Below, in pieces: positions 50,011 through 58,462 of a stretch of DNA of 64,000 nucleotides. Under the pieces are notes generated by a model, which worked only from the letters and a program-made list of their open reading frames with translations, did not search any database and was not told the origin of the DNA. The translations under genes were made by a program, and so were the position numbers. Positions within the stretch are counted from its first letter, which is position 1, and each line of letters starts with the position of its first letter. The stretch comes from Alkalimonas cellulosilytica (GTDB taxonomy: Bacteria; Pseudomonadota; Gammaproteobacteria; Enterobacterales; Alteromonadaceae): positions 62,001 through 126,000 of the forward strand of contig NZ_JAUHLI010000012.1 of NCBI RefSeq assembly GCF_036325985.1. Direction: 5' to 3'.

Positions 50011-50128
50011 CACACCGAGCTGCTGGCTCTACCGCTTCTGCACGCAGCAAGCCATGAACAGCATGCCGTGGCAATCAGGCCACCGGGTATGGCGGGAAAC
50101 GGCCCTACCTCCCGATTTGGAAAGGTGA
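50011..50128 (+). ncRNA. Moco riboswitch leader of moaA
   Basis: The leader upstream of moaA ends CCTCCCG-x3-TTGGAAAGGTG, matching the conserved 3' part of the E. coli moaA Moco RNA motif (CCTCCCG...CTGGAAAGGTG), and the central part (GGCAATCAGGCCACCGGG) also fits. The AAAGGTG at the end is the moaA ribosome binding site, so binding of molybdenum cofactor would close translation initiation. The 5' limit is approximate. Confidence 0.8.
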
Positions 50129-50131
50129 ATT

Positions 50132-51103
50132 ATGCTGATCGACGCTTATGCGCGCCGTTTTACCTATTTGCGGCTGTCCATTACCGAAAGCTGCAATTTT
50201 CGTTGCAGCTACTGCCTGCCCGACGGGCCGGATTGCAGCTCCCGCAAGGACGAGCTGACGCTACCGGAAATCAAACGTCTGGTCAAAGCCTTTGCCCTGC
50301 TCGGCACCCGCAAGGTGCGTATCACCGGCGGTGAGCCGTCACTGCGTAAAGATTTAACCGACATCATCGCTGCCTGCAAACAAACCGACGGCATTGAGCA
50401 GGTAGCGCTGACCACCAACGGCTACCGGCTGCAGCGCGATCTGAGCAGCTGGCAACAGGCTGGGCTGGATGCCATCAATGTCAGCGTCGATAGCCTGGAT
50501 GCGGCTACCTTTCATCTGGTGACCGGTGAGAACCGCCTGCCAGCCATTCTTGCTGGCATCGATCAGGCCATGGCTGCCGGCATTGGCAAAGTCAAGCTCA
50601 ATACCGTGCTGCTGCGCCAGCACAATGCGCTGCAACTGCCCGATTTTCTGGAGTTTGTCCGCGATAAAGCCGTCTCGCTGCGCTTTATCGAGCTGATGCG
50701 CACCAACGACAATCAAAGCTACTATCAACAGCAACATTTAAGCGGTGCCAGCATTCAGCAGCAATTGCTGAACCAAGGCTGGCAGCTCGAAGCCAAAGGC
50801 CGCAGCGCCGGCCCGGCGCTGGAGTACAGCCACCCGGATTATCAGGGCCAGATTGGCCTGATCATGCCCTACAGCAAGGATTTTTGCGCCGACTGCAACC
50901 GGCTGCGGGTGTCCAGCCGTGGCCAGCTGTTTTTGTGCCTGTTTACCAAGCAGCACCAGAACCTGCGCCACTTGTTGCAAGACGATAACCCCGAGCCCTT
51001 GATGCACTACCTGCAGCGCGCGGTGCTGGGCAAGGCCGCAAGCCACGAGCTGCATCAGGGCAACAGCGGCTCAACCCGTCATTTGGCCATGATTGGTGGC
51101 TGA
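50132..51103 (+). CDS. moaA: GTP 3',8-cyclase MoaA
   Basis: A 323-residue radical SAM enzyme for the first step of Moco synthesis. The N-terminal cluster is Cys21, Cys25, Cys28 (CNFRCSYC) and the C-terminal substrate-binding cluster has CADCNRLRVSSRGQLFLC. The GGEP motif is RITGGEPSLRKD. It is first in moaA-mobA-moaBCDE-modABC behind the Moco riboswitch. Its C terminus departs from the usual GG ending (SGSTRHLAMIGG is present). Confidence 0.96.
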   Translation: MLIDAYARRFTYLRLSITESCNFRCSYCLPDGPDCSSRKDELTLPEIKRLVKAFALLGTRKVRITGGEPSLRKDLTDIIAACKQTDGIEQVALTTNGYRLQRDLSSWQQAGLDAINVSVDSLDAATFHLVTGENRLPAILAGIDQAMAAGIGKVKLNTVLLRQHNALQLPDFLEFVRDKAVSLRFIELMRTNDNQSYYQQQHLSGASIQQQLLNQGWQLEAKGRSAGPALEYSHPDYQGQIGLIMPYSKDFCADCNRLRVSSRGQLFLCLFTKQHQNLRHLLQDDNPEPLMHYLQRAVLGKAASHELHQGNSGSTRHLAMIGG

Positions 51104-51144
51104 GATTGGCGGTTGAGATTGGTAGCTAGCTGGAGGTGATTTTG

Positions 51145-51729
51145 ATGTCCGTACCGCAAAAAACAACGCCCATGCCCTTTGATGCCATCCTGCTGGCCGG
51201 TGGTAAATCCAGCCGCATGGGCACCGATAAAGCCGAACTAAACTGGCAAGGCCAACCGCTGTGGCAGTACATGCGAGCGCTGGCGCTGGAGGCTGGTGCC
51301 TCAGACGTGTTCGTCAGTCGCAATGCCTCGGGCTTTATTGCCGATCGCTTTGCCAAAGCCGGGCCGCTGGCCGGCATCGAAGCCGGCTTAAACCGCTGCC
51401 GCCGCGATCGGGTGCTGGTTTTGGCTATTGATACGCCGCTGCTCAGCGTCAGCGACATTCAGCAACTGGTATCCACAAATACCCGTAAAGCGGTGTGCTT
51501 TGCCGGCCATGCCCTGCCCTGTGTGTTGCCCAACACGCTGTCGGTGCACCGATACTTGCAGCAGGTGCTGTCAAGGCCCCATAGCAATCGCTCGGTGCAG
51601 GCGCTGCTTAGTGCCATTGGCGTGGAAAGCTGTGAGCCCAGCCATGTCGCCGCACTGAGCAATACCAATACCCCGGCCGACTGGCAGCAGGCCCAGCAGT
51701 TGGCTTCGAAGGAGTCTTGCCATGGCTAA
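51145..51729 (+). CDS. mobA: Molybdenum cofactor guanylyltransferase MobA
   Basis: A 194-residue nucleotidyltransferase with the signature LLAGGKSSRMGTDKAEL and the Asp of the metal site in VLAIDTPLLS. It attaches GMP to Moco to give the MGD form used by NarG. GGAGGTGA five bases before ATG 51145 fixes the start. Its end overlaps moaB by eight bases. Confidence 0.92.
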   Translation: MSVPQKTTPMPFDAILLAGGKSSRMGTDKAELNWQGQPLWQYMRALALEAGASDVFVSRNASGFIADRFAKAGPLAGIEAGLNRCRRDRVLVLAIDTPLLSVSDIQQLVSTNTRKAVCFAGHALPCVLPNTLSVHRYLQQVLSRPHSNRSVQALLSAIGVESCEPSHVAALSNTNTPADWQQAQQLASKESCHG

Positions 51730-52264
51730 AGCCCCCCGTATTTTTCAATCACTGCAACTGGCCATTCTCACGGTTTCCGATAGCCGCAGCCGCGCCAATG
51801 ACAGCAGCGGCGATTTGCTGCAGCATCTGGCAGAGCAAGCTGGCCATCAGGTGCCTGAGCGGGCACTGCTGCCAAACAATCGTTATCAGCTGCGCGCCCA
51901 AATCAGCCAGTGGATCGCCAGCCCGGCAATTCAGGTGGTGCTGGTCAATGGCGGTACCGGCTTTGCCGCCGGCAATTGCACCGTCGAAGCGCTAACGCCG
52001 CTGTTTGATCAACCCATCGATGGCTTTGGCGAGCTGTTTCGCCAGTTGTCGTTTCAACGCATTGGCAGTGCCAGTGTGCAATCGCGTGCCTGCGCTGGCC
52101 TTGCCAACCAGACGCTGATCTTTGCCATGCCAGGCTCTGGCTCGGCCTGTGAACTGGCCTGGCAACAGTTGATCGAACCGCAGCTTAATGCTGCCACCGG
52201 CCCCTGTAATTTTGTGCCTCATCTTAAAAACAGCACAGCAACTGGCTGTGAAGGAATTGCCTGA
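51722..52264 (+). CDS. moaB: MoaB-type molybdopterin-binding protein
   Basis: A 180-residue MoaB. Motifs LTVSDSRSRANDSSGDLL, the loop NGGTGFAAGN, DGFGELFRQLSF and AMPGSGSACELAW are as in E. coli MoaB. The loop has Asn where E. coli MoaB and Mog have Asp (GGTG-x3-D), so adenylyltransferase activity is doubtful; mog at 32.6 kb carries that residue. It overlaps mobA and moaC. Confidence 0.92.
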   Translation: MAKAPRIFQSLQLAILTVSDSRSRANDSSGDLLQHLAEQAGHQVPERALLPNNRYQLRAQISQWIASPAIQVVLVNGGTGFAAGNCTVEALTPLFDQPIDGFGELFRQLSFQRIGSASVQSRACAGLANQTLIFAMPGSGSACELAWQQLIEPQLNAATGPCNFVPHLKNSTATGCEGIA

Positions 52265-52797
52265 TGTCTGCAGAAAACCCAAACAAAGAAAACCCAAGCA
52301 AAGAAACCCAGCTCACCCATGTGAATGCCGATGGCAGCGCACTGATGGTGGATGTTTCCGGCAAAGCCAGCAGCATGCGCGAGGCGATTGCCAGTGCCAG
52401 CGTGCAAACCCGGCCGGATGTGATTGCGCTGATTGAGCAGGCGCTGGTAAAAAAAGGCGATGTGCTGGCCACCGCCCGCATTGCCGGCATTATGGCGGCA
52501 AAAAAGACCAGCGATGTGATCCCACTGTGCCATCCATTGCCGCTGTCCAAAGTCAGCATCGATTTTGAACTCAATGCCGCAAGTGGCCAGATTTTTATCC
52601 AAAGCCTGTGCCGGGTGCAAAGCCAGACCGGGGTGGAAATGGAGGCCCTGACCGCGGCTTCGGTGGCAGCACTGAACATTTACGATATGTGCAAAGCGGT
52701 CGATCCGGCCATGGTGATTGGCCCGATCCAATTGCAGCAAAAAACCGGTGGCAAACATGGCTTGTGGCAACGGCCCATTGAAGGAGCAGCCTTATGA
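52264..52797 (+). CDS. moaC: Cyclic pyranopterin monophosphate synthase MoaC
   Basis: A 177-residue MoaC. Motifs: MVDVSGKASSMREAIASA, VLATARIAGIMAAKKTSDVI followed by LCHPLPLSKV, TGVEMEALTAASVAALNIYD and DMCKAV. It turns the MoaA product into cPMP. The N terminus is extended by about 20 Asn/Lys/Glu-rich residues. It overlaps moaB by one base and moaD by four. Confidence 0.96.
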   Translation: MSAENPNKENPSKETQLTHVNADGSALMVDVSGKASSMREAIASASVQTRPDVIALIEQALVKKGDVLATARIAGIMAAKKTSDVIPLCHPLPLSKVSIDFELNAASGQIFIQSLCRVQSQTGVEMEALTAASVAALNIYDMCKAVDPAMVIGPIQLQQKTGGKHGLWQRPIEGAAL

Positions 52798-53051
52798 TCA
52801 AAGTCCTTTTCTTTGCAGCACTGCGCGAGCGGTTAAATACCGCGGCGCTGGAGCTCGACAGCAGCAGTTTTGAACGCGATGCCAGTGCCGCTGCGGTCTT
52901 ACAACATCTGCAAAGCCGCTCTGCCGACTGGCAGCAGGAGCTAAGCCGGCAAGACTTGCTGTGCGCGGTGAACCAACAGCTGTGCCCACTGCACACCAGG
53001 GTTAACCCCGGTGATGAACTGGCGTTTTTCCCGCCGGTCACCGGTGGTTGA
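52794..53051 (+). CDS. moaD: Molybdopterin synthase small subunit MoaD
   Basis: An 85-residue ubiquitin-fold sulfur carrier ending in the obligate GG (FFPPVTGG), which becomes a thiocarboxylate after activation by MoeB. It begins MIKVLFFAALRERL. The ATG overlaps the moaC stop (ATGA). Confidence 0.94.
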   Translation: MIKVLFFAALRERLNTAALELDSSSFERDASAAAVLQHLQSRSADWQQELSRQDLLCAVNQQLCPLHTRVNPGDELAFFPPVTGG

Positions 53052-53073
53052 TGACGCAGAAGCGGAGGCAAGC

Positions 53074-53523
53074 ATGAGCATTTTTGTGCAGGTACAAAGC
53101 GAGGATTTTTGCGTTGGCACTCAGTACCAGTTGCTGAGCAAGGACTGCCGTTGCGGCGCTGTAGTAACCTTTACCGGTTTGGTGCGGGAGCTAAGCAGCG
53201 GCGATTTGCAGCAGATGACGCTGGAGCATTACCCCGGTATGACCGAGCAGGCGCTGCACGCTATCGCCAGGGAGGCGCAGCAGCGCTGGCAACTGGGCGC
53301 AGTACGGATCATTCACCGCATCGGCGCGTTAACACCGAATGAGCAAATTGTCTTTGTTGGGGTCGCCAGTGCCCACCGCGCCGCTGCCTTTGCCGCCGCG
53401 CAGTTTGTGATGGACTACCTGAAAACCCGGGCGCCGTTCTGGAAAAAAGAATGCACCGCTCAGGGTGATACCTGGGTCGCGGCCAAAACAAGCGATCAGG
53501 ATGCCGCCGAGCGCTGGGGGTAA
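53074..53523 (+). CDS. moaE: Molybdopterin synthase large subunit MoaE
   Basis: A 149-residue MoaE. Motifs CGAVVTFTGLVRE, LEHYPGMTEQAL, VRIIHRIGALTPNEQIVFVG and the catalytic Lys of PFWKKE are present. The start MSIFVQVQ with AGCGGAGGCA is preferred over an upstream frame that overlaps moaD. With MoaD it converts cPMP to molybdopterin. Confidence 0.95.
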   Translation: MSIFVQVQSEDFCVGTQYQLLSKDCRCGAVVTFTGLVRELSSGDLQQMTLEHYPGMTEQALHAIAREAQQRWQLGAVRIIHRIGALTPNEQIVFVGVASAHRAAAFAAAQFVMDYLKTRAPFWKKECTAQGDTWVAAKTSDQDAAERWG

Positions 53524-53526
53524 CCG

Positions 53527-54285
53527 ATGCGTATTCTTTGGGTCTTCAGTTTGTTGCTCTGTATGCTGCCGGTCAGGGCCTCGGAGCCAGTGACCATCGC
53601 AGCCGCTTCCGATCTGCGCTATGCGCTGGATGAGATCATCGCGCTGTACCAAAGCGAACACCCCAAGGCGCGGATCCGCGTCAGCTACGGCTCGTCGGGC
53701 AAAATCAGCACCCAAATCCGCCATGGCGCGCCCTTTGACTTGTTTTTTTCGGCCGACATTCAGTTCCCTGAACAGCTCTATGCCGAAGGCCATGTCAGCA
53801 CAGCGCCAGAGCTCTATGCGATAGGCCGCATCGTGCTGTGGAGCCCGCGGCTGGATCTGACTGAAGTCACCTTGTCGCAGCTCAATGCACTCAGCTTTCG
53901 CCGCCTCGCCATCGCCCAACCGGCGCATGCACCCTATGGCCTGCGCGCCAAAGAAGCTTTGCAGGCCCTTGGCTTGTGGGATGCACTGGAACCTAAGCTG
54001 GTGTATGGCGAAAACATTGCCCAAACCGCCCAGATGGCGCAAAGCGGCGCGGCCGAAGTGGCCATTATTGCGCTGTCGCTGGCTCGTTTTCCACAGCTTG
54101 CCCGCCATGGTTATCAGCTGATCCCAAGCGATTTGCACCAGCCACTGACCCAGGCTTACAGCGTGACCCGCCATGGTGCCAACAACGCCAGTGCGCATCG
54201 CTTTGCGGCCTTTATGCAAAGCAGCGAGGCACGTTCCATTCTTGCGCACTACGGTTTCGAGCTGCCGACCAGGCGCGTGGAGTAA
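53527..54285 (+). CDS. modA: Molybdate-binding protein ModA
   Basis: A 252-residue periplasmic binding protein with a signal peptide of about 18 residues (LPVRASEP). It has ITIAAASDLRYALDEI-like and SYGSSGKISTQIRHGAPFD blocks typical of ModA. It delivers molybdate to ModBC. It follows moaE after three bases, so molybdate import and Moco synthesis share one transcript and probably one riboswitch. Confidence 0.94.
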   Translation: MRILWVFSLLLCMLPVRASEPVTIAAASDLRYALDEIIALYQSEHPKARIRVSYGSSGKISTQIRHGAPFDLFFSADIQFPEQLYAEGHVSTAPELYAIGRIVLWSPRLDLTEVTLSQLNALSFRRLAIAQPAHAPYGLRAKEALQALGLWDALEPKLVYGENIAQTAQMAQSGAAEVAIIALSLARFPQLARHGYQLIPSDLHQPLTQAYSVTRHGANNASAHRFAAFMQSSEARSILAHYGFELPTRRVE

Positions 54286-54290
54286 GAGTA

Positions 54291-54992
54291 ATGATCGAAC
54301 TCACTGCACACGACTGGCAAGCCATCCAACTGACGCTGAAGCTGTGTTTGTACACCACGCTGATTTTATTGTTGCTGGGCACCCCGCTGGCCTGGTGGCT
54401 GGCTCAGGGCCAGAGCCGTGGTCAGTGTCGGCTACGCACCGCCATTCAAGCGCTGGTGGCCTTGCCGCTGGTGCTGCCACCCACAGTACTGGGCTTTTAT
54501 CTGTTGCTGCTGCTTGGCCCAGAGGGCGCTGTTGGCGGCACTTTGGAGCGGCTTGGGTTTCAGCATCTGGCGTTTAGCTTTCCCGGCATTTTGATTGGCT
54601 CGGTGATTTACTCACTGCCCTTTACCGTGCAGCCGCTGCTGGAGAGCTTTCGCCGCATGGGGTCAAGGCCGCTGGAAGTGGCGCAGACGCTTGGGGCCGG
54701 TAAACTGGATCAGTTGTTTAGCGTGGTGCTGCCGCTGTGCCGCGGTGGTTTTATCGTCGCCGCCACCCTGACCTTTGCCCATACGCTGGGCGAGTTTGGC
54801 GTGATTTTAATGCTGGGTGGCAGCATACCGGGTGAAACCCAGGTGCTGTCGGTGCTGATTTACGATCACACCGAAGCAATGAACTACAGCCAGGCGCATC
54901 AGCTGTCGCTCGGCCTGCTGATTGCCGCCTTTGTCGTGCTCTTTATTGTCTATGGCCTGAATAAGCGCTTGGACCGGGGGCCACTGACATGA
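54291..54992 (+). CDS. modB: Molybdate ABC transporter permease ModB
   Basis: A 233-residue permease with five to six transmembrane helices and the ABC loop EVAQTLGAGKLDQLFSVVLP. LVLPPTVLGFYLL is a ModB signature. It is followed by modC with an ATGA overlap. Confidence 0.95.
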   Translation: MIELTAHDWQAIQLTLKLCLYTTLILLLLGTPLAWWLAQGQSRGQCRLRTAIQALVALPLVLPPTVLGFYLLLLLGPEGAVGGTLERLGFQHLAFSFPGILIGSVIYSLPFTVQPLLESFRRMGSRPLEVAQTLGAGKLDQLFSVVLPLCRGGFIVAATLTFAHTLGEFGVILMLGGSIPGETQVLSVLIYDHTEAMNYSQAHQLSLGLLIAAFVVLFIVYGLNKRLDRGPLT

Positions 54993-56209
54993 CCGACCAT
55001 AGCCTTTCCCGCACAGACGTTAAACTCAGCTTCTGGCACAGGCTTAGCTGGCGCTGGCAGCGCTTTGGCAACACCAGCTCTGCCAATAGCGCAGCCGCTA
55101 GCACTGTCATTAGCACAGGCCAGTGCAGCACCCATCGGCAAAATCAGCCTGAAGCGGTCACTCTTCGCCTTCACTGCACAGTCAAGCGCGGTGATTTTTG
55201 CCTGCAACTAAACGATACTCTGCCACTTAAAGGCATTACCGCTCTGTTTGGCCGCTCTGGCTGTGGCAAAACCAGCTTGCTGCGCGCTATTGCCGGGCTG
55301 GATCGCCATGCCAGTGCCCATATTCGCTTTGGCAGCACCAGCTGGCAGCAGGATAGCTATTTCTTACCGGTGCATCAGCGCCGTATTGGCATGGTGTTTC
55401 AGGAAAGCAGCTTGCTGCCGCATTTATCGGTGCAGCAAAATCTGCTGTATGGCTACCAGCGTCTCAGCGCCAGGCAGCCCATTTCACTCAAGCCAGAACA
55501 AGTCATCGCCCTGCTGGAACTGACGCCACTGCTTAGCCAAAGGCCAGAGCAATTGTCCGGCGGTCAGCGCCAGCGGGTGGCGCTTGGGCGGGCGCTGCTA
55601 AGCCAGCCGCAATTGTTGCTGCTCGATGAGCCGCTGGCGTCCTTGGATCAGCAAAGCCGCAACGACATTCTGCCCTTTTTGCAGCGCATCGCCTGTGAAA
55701 CCGGCATACCGATGCTGCTGGTCAGCCATCAGCTGGACGATGTGGTCAAACTGGCCGATCAACTGGTGCTGATGCAACACGGCCGCATCCACAGCCAGGG
55801 CCCGCTGCCGCAGCAATTGCTCCGCCCCGAACTCGCCGCCAGCGGCGCTTTATCGCTGCTGCACGCCAGCTATAGTGCCAGCAAAGCGCATCTGCTAACG
55901 CTTAGCATCGGCCAGCAGCAGCTGCAATTGCCAGCACCGCAATTTACCCAACCCAACTACCGCCTACGCATCCAGGCCCGCGACGTCGCGCTAAGCACTA
56001 AACCAATCCAGGACAGCTCGGTCAGTAATCAACTAACAGTTACCATCACCGGCTTTCACCCAGCCCCCCACCCAGCCGAAACTCTGGTACAACTCGACCT
56101 CGCCGGCCAGCCTTTGCAGGCGCTGCTGACACAGCAATCGGTTGAGCGGCTGGGGTTGCAGGTTGGACAACAGGTTTATGCGCAGATTAAGGCTGTGGCT
56201 TTGGATTGA
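54989..56209 (+). CDS. modC: Molybdate ABC transporter ATP-binding protein ModC
   Basis: A 406-residue ATPase. Walker A is FGRSGCGKTSLLRAIAG near residue 95, the Q-loop VFQESSLLPHLSV, the signature LSGGQRQRVALGRAL, Walker B LLLLDEPLASLD and the H-loop VSHQLD, then a C-terminal TOBE/molybdate domain. It has about 55 extra N-terminal residues before the usual ModC start, rich in Ser, Arg and Trp. Since the first ATG overlaps modB it is kept, but a later start cannot be excluded. It ends the moa-mod operon. Confidence 0.92.
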   Translation: MTDHSLSRTDVKLSFWHRLSWRWQRFGNTSSANSAAASTVISTGQCSTHRQNQPEAVTLRLHCTVKRGDFCLQLNDTLPLKGITALFGRSGCGKTSLLRAIAGLDRHASAHIRFGSTSWQQDSYFLPVHQRRIGMVFQESSLLPHLSVQQNLLYGYQRLSARQPISLKPEQVIALLELTPLLSQRPEQLSGGQRQRVALGRALLSQPQLLLLDEPLASLDQQSRNDILPFLQRIACETGIPMLLVSHQLDDVVKLADQLVLMQHGRIHSQGPLPQQLLRPELAASGALSLLHASYSASKAHLLTLSIGQQQLQLPAPQFTQPNYRLRIQARDVALSTKPIQDSSVSNQLTVTITGFHPAPHPAETLVQLDLAGQPLQALLTQQSVERLGLQVGQQVYAQIKAVALD

Positions 56210-56332
56210 TGGCAACTAGATCTGTTAAGGCGGTAAAGGTGCCAGACAGAAATAATGATTAACTATTATTTGCTCCTCAAACTCTGGTTAAAATTCAGTC
56301 TAATCAAACCAAGTTCGCAATAGTCAAGACTT

Positions 56333-56347
56333 GACCCTGACCCCTCA
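56333..56347 (+). repeat. Left 15-base inverted repeat around the DUF3800-like gene
   Basis: GTCAAGACTTGACCC is the exact reverse complement of 57581-57595. The 10-base core GTCAAGACTT is a near palindrome. Confidence 0.8.
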
Positions 56348-56380
56348 TGTCAGATCGATCAGCACGGCCTGACCCGGTAA

Positions 56381-57544
56381 TCAAACCAGATGTTCTGGTA
56401 ACGGGCGGTCATGTAGAAAAAAATCATTCTTGTAATCGCTATCCATTGGCGATATTCGGTGGCAGAAACCATTGCTTTGTGCGTCCGAGATATCAATCAG
56501 CTCTCTGAGTAGGGAAAGGGTTTTACGCTGAGCTGGATTAAGATTTTCTTTGATAACGATCAGCTCTTCTACTGAATGATCTTCCAAGAAATTGAAGTGG
56601 CTACCTAGTAAGCCACAGATGCCGTCTGATAGTTGAACCTCTAAGCATTCAAGTGAATCAACAAAGCTATATTCTACGAGTCTCCCTTTAAATTCGAACT
56701 GCGTATTTCCAAGAGCATCTTGAACTTCAGTTTCATTGTCGAATGTGTGAGAGCTGTTCGGGTAAATATAAATAGGCCGCTGAAATAAAATATCAAAACC
56801 ATCAACTAGCACATCGTCTTCATTATCTGAACTGAAAGGCAACTCAGTCAGTTTTGCTCCTCTACGAATCATGTTAATCACTAGCTCGCTGATGTCAGAT
56901 TGTGGTACTTTTACTACTGATTCAAGAAGATTAGAAAACTCTATCATGAAAGAATAACTTTCGCTTCGCTGAACATTCGGAAACCGGTACTTCTTTAGAA
57001 GTGTGGCTAAACTATCTAAATCTGTATTGGCAAGGTTGAATAATTCTCCCTTAATGTGCATCACGTATGGCATATACTGGCGCAGCTCTGGAGCTTCCCA
57101 TAAGGAATCAACTATGTCCACCAATGACCAGTAAAGAATATTGAAGTTGGTATAATGAATGAAAACCCCTTTTGCAATCAACCATTCCAAAAGCGTCATT
57201 ATTTTCTTGGAGTTTAGTACTCCTAGATAACTTCCCGTAGCAAGTTGGTTAAATTTAATTTCCTTGGCTGATTTCTGGATATACAACGATGATACCAACT
57301 CCTCGATCCCATCTAATGGCTTAGATTTTTTGTGAACAATTCCACCTAAAACAAAGTTCTTCGGATTCTCATTGAAACCATCATCTCTAATCCAAAATTT
57401 GCGTACATTGTTGGTCTCGTCGTAGAAAAAAGCGTATTCTTCATCTAGCCCGTAAAGTGGTTGATTACCGAAAATGTTTGAAAGCATATCAGCCCTTAAC
57501 TCTTCAGCATTTAGAATTCTTGAGTTTCCTTGTTCATCGCTCAT
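56381..57544 (-). CDS. DUF3800-like protein of unknown function
   Basis: A 387-residue soluble acidic protein. Near residue 40 it has FFYDETNNVRKFWI, an early acidic block like the start of DUF3800 (RNase H-like) proteins; then NFVLGGIV and KEIKFNQL, also seen in that group. Other conserved acidic residues are spread over the C-terminal half (SFVDSLECLEVQLSDGICGL). The assignment is tentative. The gene is AT-rich and bounded by perfect 15-base inverted repeats, so it has probably been inserted. DUF3800 genes are common in defence islands. Confidence 0.6.
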   Translation of the reverse strand: MSDEQGNSRILNAEELRADMLSNIFGNQPLYGLDEEYAFFYDETNNVRKFWIRDDGFNENPKNFVLGGIVHKKSKPLDGIEELVSSLYIQKSAKEIKFNQLATGSYLGVLNSKKIMTLLEWLIAKGVFIHYTNFNILYWSLVDIVDSLWEAPELRQYMPYVMHIKGELFNLANTDLDSLATLLKKYRFPNVQRSESYSFMIEFSNLLESVVKVPQSDISELVINMIRRGAKLTELPFSSDNEDDVLVDGFDILFQRPIYIYPNSSHTFDNETEVQDALGNTQFEFKGRLVEYSFVDSLECLEVQLSDGICGLLGSHFNFLEDHSVEELIVIKENLNPAQRKTLSLLRELIDISDAQSNGFCHRISPMDSDYKNDFFLHDRPLPEHLV

Positions 57545-57580
57545 TATAGTTCCTTATCAAAAGCCAACGAAAAGCCAACG

Positions 57581-57595
57581 GGGTCAAGTCTTGAC
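57581..57595 (-). repeat. Right 15-base inverted repeat
   Basis: GGGTCAAGTCTTGAC mirrors 56333-56347. It is preceded by a tandem pair of AAAAGCCAACG (57559-57580). Confidence 0.8.
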
Positions 57596-57704
57596 TTTGA
57601 CCATTTAGCTCATCAAATTACTCAGCGTCGCTTTGAGCACCACTAGCCCTTTCCCTAAAGGGACTTTCTAGAAACGGCTAAGCCTGAAGCTTTAGAGCGA
57701 CAAG

Positions 57705-58004
57705 CTATGTGCGGACTCGCAGATGCCATTTTTCAGGTTCCCGACTCGGATGAAATACTGCCAAAACAAGTACATATTTTTCCTCAACCCGATACAGTAC
57801 ACCATGAGGGAAAGTTTCCAGAGGCCAACGCCTGACAGAAAAGTCCAACTCTTGCATGGCAAGTGGTTGCTCAGCGATAAGTGCTGTTGCGGCCTCGATT
57901 GCAGCTTGAAACCTGCGGGCCAGCTCGGGATGGATAGAGCGGTAACGCGACTTTTCCTGACGAATATCTTCACGGGCAGATGCCAAAAACCGAATAGGCT
58001 TCAA
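57705..58004 (-). CDS. RelE/ParE-type toxin
   Basis: A 99-residue protein of the RelE/ParE fold. It begins MKPIRFLASAREDI and has LARRFQAAIEAATALI, RRWPLETFPHGVLYRVEE and VLVLAVFHPSREPEKW, the usual ParE-type layout. It should inhibit growth when free, by gyrase or ribosome action. The start overlaps its antitoxin stop (ATGA). Confidence 0.88.
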   Translation of the reverse strand: MKPIRFLASAREDIRQEKSRYRSIHPELARRFQAAIEAATALIAEQPLAMQELDFSVRRWPLETFPHGVLYRVEEKYVLVLAVFHPSREPEKWHLRVRT

Positions 58005-58240
58005 TCGTCATCCGCCCGTAAATCAGCAAAAACCTCGTCAGCAGAATAGGATTCCTCCTCTCCCTGCAGGTAGGACTGGTATCGCCGATTGGCCTCATGC
58101 ACCCAGGCTTTTTCCACTTGGGCAGGAGCAATCTTTGGGCGAGGCTCTAAACTATCCAGCAGATGCACTATCAATTCTGCACGCTCTGAAACCGGCAGCG
58201 AAAGTGCCTCAGATTCAATCAGCTCAGTAGCAGGCAACAT
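58001..58240 (-). CDS. Addiction-module antitoxin (PF09720-type)
   Basis: A 79-residue acidic protein with the family phrase LPVSERAELIVHLLDSLEP and a Trp-containing VEKAWVHEANRRYQSY. The acidic C terminus (ADEVFADLRADDD) is typical. It precedes and overlaps the ParE-type toxin. Confidence 0.88.
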   Translation of the reverse strand: MLPATELIESEALSLPVSERAELIVHLLDSLEPRPKIAPAQVEKAWVHEANRRYQSYLQGEEESYSADEVFADLRADDD

Positions 58241-58379
58241 AAATACCTCATTCGCGAATTATCTCTTTGGCAAGTTTACACTTTGCTCCGGTCTTACTCC
58301 ACTATCCGAATGCACTGAACACTTTAGTTTTCCAGCTAGTGTATCCTCAGATTAAGGTGATGGCCTTGGATTAATGTCC

Positions 58380-58433
58380 GTTTACTATTTGTGAACCGTG
58401 ATCTATACTAGCTTTAGTTCACAATTAGTAAAC
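58380..58433 (+). promoter_or_regulatory. higBA promoter with palindromic operator
   Basis: GTTTACTATTTGTGAAC (58380-58396) and GTTCACAATTAGTAAAC (58417-58433) are reverse complements at 16 of 17 positions. Between them lie -35 TTTACT (58381-58386), 17 bases, and -10 TATACT (58404-58409). The arms overlap the promoter, so binding by HigA (or HigBA) would repress it. Confidence 0.8.
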
Positions 58434-58462
58434 CATACAATTGAGCACAATGGATGTGATGC

